Positions 36,943 through 42,255 of a DNA stretch of 42,255 nucleotides are shown here, piece by piece (position 1 is the first letter of the stretch; the number at the start of each line of letters is the position of its first letter). Below the pieces are notes generated by a model. The model had not been told where the DNA came from and did not search any database. It saw nothing but the letters and a program-made list of their open reading frames with translations. The stretch covers positions 1 through 42,255 of the IMG/VR virus record IMGVR_UViG_3300029922_000133; one strand, given 5' to 3'. The DNA is from a virus. Made by a program: the position numbers and the translations under genes.

Positions 36943-38982
36943 ATGACATACACCGGCCAATCTACCTACCAAGGTGGAGGCACACTATTCAAGTGGCAAC
37001 AGTTTTACTATGATGCATGGCGCACATGGGGTGTCCTCTATGCTGCTCAATACCGTGATCTTCGCGCGTACGCGGGGGATAACTGGACTAACCTTGAAAA
37101 GCAGAAACTCCTTAAACAAAACAGGATGGTTCTTGAGCTTAATAAGATCCGTCGTGTCGTTAACCTGTATTCCGGATATGAGCGCGAGAATCGCATGGCT
37201 ACCGTTTGCACGCCGGTGGAAGATGCCGATGTAGAAACTGCTGATCTACTGTCCGATGTTATGTACCAAGTCTATGAAAAGGGCGACTTCGATTACATAT
37301 GTTCGGAAGCTTTCGAGCATATGCTTAAGACTGGGTTGGCCATCATAGGCATCTACATGGACTACTCCAAGGATAAAGTCTGCGGAGACATCAAATTCTT
37401 CTGGCGACCATTTAACGCGCTGATGCTTGATCCCTACTATACACGAAGGGATCTCGGAGATTGCGACCAAGCATCAACGCGTCAATTGCTTTCGAGAGAA
37501 CAGGTAAAGGCTTTACTTCCTTTTATTGATCCGGAAGTCATCGATAACATTCCTACAGGGATCAGAGATAACAAGTATCAATATCTCGGTATTTACAGGC
37601 AATACAATTCCACGTACATCGCTAAGAATCTTCTCACCTATGACGAGTACTGGGTTCGTAAGAATGTGGAGCAGAAGTACTTAGTGGATACTGAAACAGG
37701 TGTTACTACTGAGTGGAACGGGACGCGGAAAGAAGAGAAATACCTTAAAGAAGCTCTTATTGAAACTCCACACTTACAGTTGATTAACTCCCATAAGCTG
37801 ACAGTACAATACAGCGTTATTGTTGGAGGTAGATTGCTCTACGAAGGTGCTGACCCTACAAACGTATCGACGTTCCCTTTCGCTTTAATGCTAGGATATT
37901 TTGAACCGTTAATCGACACGTACGAGTTGAAGATACAGGGCATAGTCCGCTGTATAGTTGATGCACAACGCCAATATAACAGACGTCACTCGCAGATAAT
38001 CGATTTAATGGAATCCGTAATTAATACCGGATGGATTAGTAAGAATGGTGCTGTACTTGATCCTCAGATGCTTATGCAAGCCGGTGCAGGTCGTCAAGTA
38101 GTTGTAAATGAAGGTTATGATGTTAACTCAGATCTCAGAGAAATCCTCCCTCCCCAAATCCCTCCAGGATACTTGCAATACCAAGACATCATGGACAAAA
38201 ACATTATGGAGATCCCCGGAGCCAGTGAAGAATTACTGGGTCTATCTAGCGTTGGAGACTCTCAGGTATCGGGAAAGCTCGCCGAGGTTCGCACTTCAAA
38301 CGGCCTTAAAGGCAATCGCGGCCTTTTCGATAATTATGAATATACCAAAAAGCAAGTAGGGCGCTTAGTCCTTGAAGCAATTCAAAAGAACTTCACGCCT
38401 GGTAAGATTTTCCGGATGACGGGAAGAGAGCCTACTGAGCAATTCTTCTCCGGAGAATTTCAAGAATACGATTGCGCTATTAAGCAGGCAGTTAAGACGC
38501 CTACACAGCGCGAAGCTTACTACTACCAACTCCTCCAACTTCTCGAACTTGGTGCGCCAATCCCTTGGGATGCCGTGCTAGAAGCAGCTCCGATTCAAGG
38601 AAGCACCAAGTTGCGCGAGATCTTGGCGAAACAACAACAGATGCAAGAACAAGCAGCAGAGCAAGAGCAGGAAGACGAAGCAATCTCTCGACGCCTGGCT
38701 ATTTCTCAGACAGAAGAGAACCTTGCACTTGCAGAAGAAAGGCGTGCCCGCGTTCTTGCCGACATCGGTTTGGCAAAAGAACGTATTTCAGAAGGCGAAC
38801 AGAATTATGCGAAAGCACTCCTTGATAACGCGAAGACGGCCAAGGAGATTCAAGACCTCGACAGGAAATCCTTTATGGATGTGATCAATGTAGCTAAAGA
38901 ACTACAGATCGCGCACGAGGCACGTATAGAAAAGCAGCTCGACAGAGACATGCAGAAAGCAAAACAACTTAAATCCGAATAG
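36943..38982 (+). CDS. Portal protein, P22 gp1-like, 679 aa
   Basis: The N-terminal third (LNKIRRVVNLYSGYERENRM, DYICSEAFEHMLKTGLAIIG, DIKFFWRPFNALMLDPYY) matches the P22-type portal family. The middle has PGASEELLGLSSVGDSQVSG, a typical wing/stem element. The last 115 residues are a long charged helical barrel (EQAAEQEQEDEAISRRLAIS onward). The portal forms the dodecameric vertex through which DNA enters and leaves. It ends with TAG, which is part of the ribosome site TAGGAGG of the next gene. Confidence 0.85.
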   Translation: MTYTGQSTYQGGGTLFKWQQFYYDAWRTWGVLYAAQYRDLRAYAGDNWTNLEKQKLLKQNRMVLELNKIRRVVNLYSGYERENRMATVCTPVEDADVETADLLSDVMYQVYEKGDFDYICSEAFEHMLKTGLAIIGIYMDYSKDKVCGDIKFFWRPFNALMLDPYYTRRDLGDCDQASTRQLLSREQVKALLPFIDPEVIDNIPTGIRDNKYQYLGIYRQYNSTYIAKNLLTYDEYWVRKNVEQKYLVDTETGVTTEWNGTRKEEKYLKEALIETPHLQLINSHKLTVQYSVIVGGRLLYEGADPTNVSTFPFALMLGYFEPLIDTYELKIQGIVRCIVDAQRQYNRRHSQIIDLMESVINTGWISKNGAVLDPQMLMQAGAGRQVVVNEGYDVNSDLREILPPQIPPGYLQYQDIMDKNIMEIPGASEELLGLSSVGDSQVSGKLAEVRTSNGLKGNRGLFDNYEYTKKQVGRLVLEAIQKNFTPGKIFRMTGREPTEQFFSGEFQEYDCAIKQAVKTPTQREAYYYQLLQLLELGAPIPWDAVLEAAPIQGSTKLREILAKQQQMQEQAAEQEQEDEAISRRLAISQTEENLALAEERRARVLADIGLAKERISEGEQNYAKALLDNAKTAKEIQDLDRKSFMDVINVAKELQIAHEARIEKQLDRDMQKAKQLKSE

Positions 38983-38990
38983 GAGGATTT

Positions 38991-39245
38991 ATGAAAGGTA
39001 AAGGCATGGAATACATGCAAGGGTATGGCAATGAAACAGGCTATAGCCCTCCAAAAGGGAACGCGGGACGTGCGGCATATGGCGAGTATGGCCATAAGTC
39101 TAATCCCTTATCAGTACCTCGAAAAGGTTCGAGCATTCCTAGTGCGTCTGGTTACGGTGGGCAGAATGCCGACATGCAGAAAATGCAAAGTGAAATCAGA
39201 AAGCAAGCAATGAAAGAAAACTTAAGAGGACAGTCCGGATGCTAA
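38991..39245 (+). CDS. Small Gly/Ser-rich protein, 84 aa
   Basis: TAGGAGG precedes the ATG. The product is Gly, Tyr and Ser-rich and probably disordered (GYGNETGYSPPKGNAGRAAY, then SVPRKGSSIPS). A basic helix (KMQSEIRKQAMKENLRG) ends it. It lies between portal and scaffold genes, so a head assembly role is likely. No family was recognised. Confidence 0.6.
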   Translation: MKGKGMEYMQGYGNETGYSPPKGNAGRAAYGEYGHKSNPLSVPRKGSSIPSASGYGGQNADMQKMQSEIRKQAMKENLRGQSGC

Positions 39246-39622
39246 TACTACCTGCCCAAGAGAAAGAGCGCTTGCACAAGGAAGCACTGGGAGGAGTCAC
39301 TGACCACTTCAACGTACTTATGGAGAGAATCTTAAATGCAAACTCTTCAAAAGATCTATACTGGATTTTGGGCAAGGCTAGTAAAGAAAAAATCGGAAGA
39401 AAACAAATAGTCAAACCTTTCCTTGAGGCTTGCGATGAGAAGCCGGGATTGGTGCGAGAAAGCTTCGTCTATGAGGTAGACAACAGACGAGGCGTTAAGA
39501 CATTGCTCTGGGTGATGTACCCGGGGGACATGTTGCACTTCCCTACATTGGGAAAAACTATCTGCGTCGCCAGCAAGAATGGCGCTCTTATCTCTCTGCC
39601 GGAGCTCGGCAGTTTACACTAA
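39239..39622 (+). CDS. Hypothetical head-cluster protein, 127 aa
   Basis: The ATG overlaps the previous stop. The product is mixed alpha/beta (KERLHKEALGGVTDHFNVLM, LLWVMYPGDMLHFPTLGKTI). The sequence DLYWILGKASKEKIGRKQIV is basic and helical. It is syntenic with small proteins that come between portal and scaffold genes in related genomes, as I recall. Function unknown. Confidence 0.6.
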   Translation: MLILPAQEKERLHKEALGGVTDHFNVLMERILNANSSKDLYWILGKASKEKIGRKQIVKPFLEACDEKPGLVRESFVYEVDNRRGVKTLLWVMYPGDMLHFPTLGKTICVASKNGALISLPELGSLH

Positions 39623-39634
39623 CGGGAGTTGAAA

Positions 39635-40276
39635 ATGGAAGAACAAGAAGAGTCAGAAATCATCGAACAGCCTGTCTCCGAGGAAAGTATCGATGTAGCT
39701 GAAGAAGAAGTCTCAAGTGAACCGAAACAGGTTCCACTTACTGCACTTCAAGCGGAACGCCGTAAGCGTCAAGATCTTGAAGCACAGAATAGACTATACG
39801 CGGATTACATAGAAAGGATGAAGTCTGAGAATGAAGCGCAAGTTTTAGAAGAGGACGAAGATCCGGAACGCCTGTTGGACATGAAGGAATTCAAGTCACA
39901 GCAAGCACTTACTAAACGTGAGATCCGCGAAGAAGTTTATAAAGACATGAACCCTAAGGCAATGGCTCAAGTAAAAAAGTATTTAGATCAAATTTTAGAA
40001 AAAAAGCCCTGGCTAGCCGATTCGATTAAATCTTCGGAAAACCGGTATGCACGCGCGGCTGAGATTGTAGAAGACTATCAACACCTAGTAGAAACTAAAA
40101 AGAACTATGCAACAGGAAATGAAGGCGCAAAGATTGTCGCTAATGCTAATAAGCCCGGCTCACCTATCACGGTGGCAAAGGCTGCGCCTACAAGCAATAG
40201 CGCTTACCTTAAAAGCATTCAAGGAACACCCGCATTTAGAGAATATAGACAAAAGGTTATGCGAGGGGAACTCTAA
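39635..40276 (+). CDS. Putative capsid scaffolding protein, 213 aa
   Basis: GGGAG precedes this ATG by six bases. A TTG two codons upstream is not preferred. The N-terminus is very acidic (EEQEESEIIEQPVSEESIDV), followed by helices (LQAERRKRQDLEAQNRLYAD) and a basic C-terminal tail (STYLKS-like NSAYLKSIQG and REYRQKVMRG). An acidic, helical protein with a basic end just before the major capsid gene is the standard scaffold layout. Homology was not detected directly. Confidence 0.7.
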   Translation: MEEQEESEIIEQPVSEESIDVAEEEVSSEPKQVPLTALQAERRKRQDLEAQNRLYADYIERMKSENEAQVLEEDEDPERLLDMKEFKSQQALTKREIREEVYKDMNPKAMAQVKKYLDQILEKKPWLADSIKSSENRYARAAEIVEDYQHLVETKKNYATGNEGAKIVANANKPGSPITVAKAAPTSNSAYLKSIQGTPAFREYRQKVMRGEL

Positions 40277-40291
40277 TAGGAGTGCCCATAT

Positions 40292-41233
40292 ATGGTTGCA
40301 GGAACAACTACCACGACTACAGTTGACCCAGAGGTCAATCTGTTTTTCGATAATATCCTTCTGGATAGACACATGCCATACTACGTCCACGGGTACTTTG
40401 CCCAAGAGCGTAGGATACCGCAGAAGAACTCAAAGAATGCGATCTTCCGTCGTTTTGATAACTTAGCTGATAGTTTGACTCCGTTAACTGAAGGTGTAAC
40501 CCCAAGTGCAGAGCAAGTTACCAAGTTTGACATAACCGCGGTTGTAAGTCAATACGGAAAAATAGTCGAACTGTCAGATGACATTATAGTCACTGTCCAG
40601 GATCAAACCGCAAATGAAGTCGCAGACATGCTCGCGCAGAACATGCATTCTACCTACGATAAAATAATTCGTAATATGTTACAGGCCACAAGTTCGCAAA
40701 TCGACTGCCTAAACGGAGTCAATGGAAATGCGATAACTGAGCCCACGACTACAGACTTAGAACTTGCTGTGGATTACCTAGAAGGTAACAATGGCAAAAA
40801 AATGTCCCCGAATATAGAAGGGGTCAATGCATTCGGTACAGCGCCAGTATGGGCAGCCTATTGGATGATCATCCACACAGACCTGAGAACTGACTTCAAG
40901 AACCTGTCTAATTTTCTCCCTACAGCCGATTATCCCCGACAAATGAGTGTGCTTGAATCCGAGTTCGGATCATGTGATGAGGTTCGCCTTGTCAAGACAT
41001 CTCAAGCGTATAAAGACACAACAGTGTCTCCTGCCGTGTACTCTAACTTCCTTTTCGCAGCTAATGCTTATGGTCGCATTACCATAGATGATCAGTCTAT
41101 GGAGATGATAATCAAGCCTTTAGGTGCTGGACAGGATCCGTTGAACCAAAGACAAACTATGGGTTGGAAAGGCCGTCTAGGTGCGGTCATTCTTGACGAT
41201 AGCTGGGTCATCAACATGCGCTGCACACGATAA
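40292..41233 (+). CDS. Major capsid protein, N4-gp56 family, 313 aa
   Basis: AGGAG lies nine bases before the ATG. The sequence YVHGYFAQERRIPQKNSKNA, FRRFDNLADSLTPLTEGVTP and AEQVTKFDITAVVSQYGKIV is the N4-gp56 family signature, followed by a P-domain segment (YDKIIRNMLQATSSQIDCLN) and MGWKGRLGAVILDDSWVINM at the end. The protein forms the HK97-fold capsid shell. It follows the scaffold gene and precedes a possible decoration protein. N4-type capsids paired with a P22-type portal form a mosaic head. Confidence 0.88.
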   Translation: MVAGTTTTTTVDPEVNLFFDNILLDRHMPYYVHGYFAQERRIPQKNSKNAIFRRFDNLADSLTPLTEGVTPSAEQVTKFDITAVVSQYGKIVELSDDIIVTVQDQTANEVADMLAQNMHSTYDKIIRNMLQATSSQIDCLNGVNGNAITEPTTTDLELAVDYLEGNNGKKMSPNIEGVNAFGTAPVWAAYWMIIHTDLRTDFKNLSNFLPTADYPRQMSVLESEFGSCDEVRLVKTSQAYKDTTVSPAVYSNFLFAANAYGRITIDDQSMEMIIKPLGAGQDPLNQRQTMGWKGRLGAVILDDSWVINMRCTR

Positions 41234-41242
41234 GGAGGTGTT

Positions 41243-41959
41243 ATGACAGCAACAGTTTATAATTCAAACCTGCTTTATGCAGGTACACGAGAGTTTTCAC
41301 AGGTGACTAACACCTTCGGAGGCTATTTACAGTCTGCTGGAGCGGCTTACAACTTAGTGCTTCCATGGCAGGCCGATAAACTTGAGTGGTATAACTACAC
41401 CAAGTTCGGCACAGATACGAACAATCTTCAGGGTGTGTGGTTTAGAAATTTTCCATCCGGTAATGGTCTTATTATCAACCGCGGGACTACTACTCTAACC
41501 TCTACTCTTGAGGCAACTAATGGTGTAACTATCAACAACACACCTTCCGGGTTTGTTGCTGAACAGCAAGCGATTACTGGCGTCAGCACAACTGCGGCTG
41601 GGATTCCTTGCATTATCACTGTTCCGTCAACTGCTGGTTGGGTATCCGGAAGTACACGCATTATCATCACTCAATTAAATGGAGCAGTAGGTTCGATCCT
41701 TAACAACTACGAATACGTCGTTAATGTTCTAAGCTCTACAACTGCATCACTTTACGATGTATACGGCGTTCCGGTTAACAACCTAGGTACTTACACTTCA
41801 GGTGGTCAAGCCACTCTTGAAGGTCCAAGCCTAGGCATTGTTAATTCACAACCAGTGTACGCATTAACCCTTGGCACTGCCGTCATGGGTAACAATAACG
41901 ACATCATCTACTTCGTAGCATCGAAGTTCAACTCCTATTTCAACATCGGCGTCGCTTAA
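41243..41959 (+). CDS. Putative capsid decoration / minor head protein, 238 aa
   Basis: The start lies ten bases after the capsid stop with AGGAGG. The product is beta-rich and Thr/Asn-rich, and contains an FCCH-like region (ITVPSTAGWVSGSTRIIITQ, LNNYEYVVNVLSSTTASLYD) seen in several virion proteins of this genome. Its place directly after the major capsid gene suggests a decoration or vertex protein. No enzymatic feature is present. Confidence 0.6.
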   Translation: MTATVYNSNLLYAGTREFSQVTNTFGGYLQSAGAAYNLVLPWQADKLEWYNYTKFGTDTNNLQGVWFRNFPSGNGLIINRGTTTLTSTLEATNGVTINNTPSGFVAEQQAITGVSTTAAGIPCIITVPSTAGWVSGSTRIIITQLNGAVGSILNNYEYVVNVLSSTTASLYDVYGVPVNNLGTYTSGGQATLEGPSLGIVNSQPVYALTLGTAVMGNNNDIIYFVASKFNSYFNIGVA

Positions 41960-41966
41960 ACAATCA

Positions 41967-41986
41967 CCCCTGCTTTCGAGCAGGGG
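41967..41986 (+). promoter_or_regulatory. GC hairpin with TTCG loop in the head operon
   Basis: CCCCTGCT and AGCAGGGG form an eight-pair stem with a TTCG tetraloop in the 44-base gap after the decoration gene. There is no T-run, so it is not a classical terminator. It may stabilise the capsid mRNA 3' end or lower expression of later genes. AGGAG of the next gene follows. Confidence 0.6.
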
Positions 41987-42003
41987 ATTAACTCAAGGAG
42001 ATT

Positions 42004-42255
42004 ATGAAGCCACAAATTAAAAATATTTCTACTGATCAGTCTGTCCCGACTGAAAACGCTTTCGATTTTGATAGTTTTGAGATCAAAACCTTAGAGGATT
42101 TTGATACATGGAATAGACATGCGCGCATTGCGCTTAGAAAGGCCCGCCAGTTCGATAAACACGCACAACCTGTGTATCCTATCAAGGTTCCCGATGAATC
42201 GTACCACGAGAAGGTAAAGGTCAAATTTCAGCGTTTTGATCAACCAGAGAACGTG
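42004..42255 (+). CDS. Small conserved virion-region protein, N-terminal part (continues at position 128)
   Basis: AGGAG precedes the ATG. The frame runs through the terminal repeat and ends at 346 on the other side, giving 156 residues. The N-terminal 45 residues are polar and acidic (AFDFDSFEIKTLEDFDTW), then basic (RHARIALRKARQFDKHA). Function is not known. It links the decoration gene with the adaptor gene in one operon. Confidence 0.8.
   Translation, partial: MKPQIKNISTDQSVPTENAFDFDSFEIKTLEDFDTWNRHARIALRKARQFDKHAQPVYPIKVPDESYHEKVKVKFQRFDQPENV
42129..42255. repeat. Terminal direct repeat, right copy
   Basis: Identical to bases 1-127. It should be removed once when the circular map is made. 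The coding frame passes through it without interruption. Confidence 0.95.

Noticed and set aside
1-42255. Genome-wide amber recoding
   Set aside because: Few TAG-terminated genes would gain sensible extensions, and genes such as the portal end normally at TAG inside a TAGGAGG ribosome site.

Overview
The window is a complete or nearly complete genome of a tailed double-stranded DNA phage, most likely a podovirus-like caudovirus. The first 127 bases recur exactly as the last 127, and one gene reads across that join. The molecule is therefore circular or circularly permuted, with about 42,128 unique bases. Strong Shine-Dalgarno sequences, ATGA/TAATG gene overlaps and bacterial-type tRNAs point to a bacterial host. 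The host itself cannot be named from the sequence. There is no DNA or RNA polymerase gene, so the phage probably uses host polymerases.

Layout. (1) 35.0 kb to the end, then 1-17.7 kb, plus strand, is the late or virion block: small structural protein, large terminase, P22-type portal, two small proteins, scaffold-like protein, N4-gp56-family major capsid protein, accessory head proteins, head-tail adaptor, large tail protein, three or four internal virion/ejection proteins (two very large), and a run of repeat-rich tail-fibre proteins. (2) 17.7-18.7 kb holds small genes, including a divergent pair of short secreted proteins and a 46-aa protein of a recognisable small phage family. (3) 20.4-18.6 kb, minus strand, is recombination: PD-(D/E)XK nuclease, a 58-aa protein, a RecT annealing protein and a zinc-finger protein. 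(4) 20.5-24.7 kb, plus strand, is replication: winged-helix protein, replisome organiser with iteron-like repeats inside its gene, DnaB helicase, SpoVG/PC4-like protein and RusA resolvase. (5) 28.4-24.5 kb, minus strand, is an early operon of small genes ending in a ParB-like protein and a small serine recombinase. (6) 28.8-33.4 kb, plus strand, starts with a terminase-small-like HTH protein. A string of small accessory genes follows, including an RNA ligase-like nucleotidyltransferase and a calcineurin-type metallophosphoesterase. A lone minus-strand KhpA-like KH protein comes next. (7) 34.05-34.69 kb is a tRNA cluster: clear Glu(UUC), Thr(UGU) and Gln(UUG), an initiator-like Met(CAU), a tRNA with an oversized anticodon loop and a degenerate tRNA-like element.

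How it fits together. Replication is probably started by the organiser protein loading the phage DnaB near the repeats in the organiser gene. RecT, the nuclease and RusA then produce and resolve recombination intermediates suited to headful packaging. The large terminase fills P22-portal/N4-type capsids. The most interesting feature is the close grouping of an RNA ligase, a phosphoesterase, a KH RNA-binding protein and several tRNAs, two or three of them abnormal. It may be a tRNA repair or replacement module against host anticodon nucleases. No endolysin or holin could be recognised.
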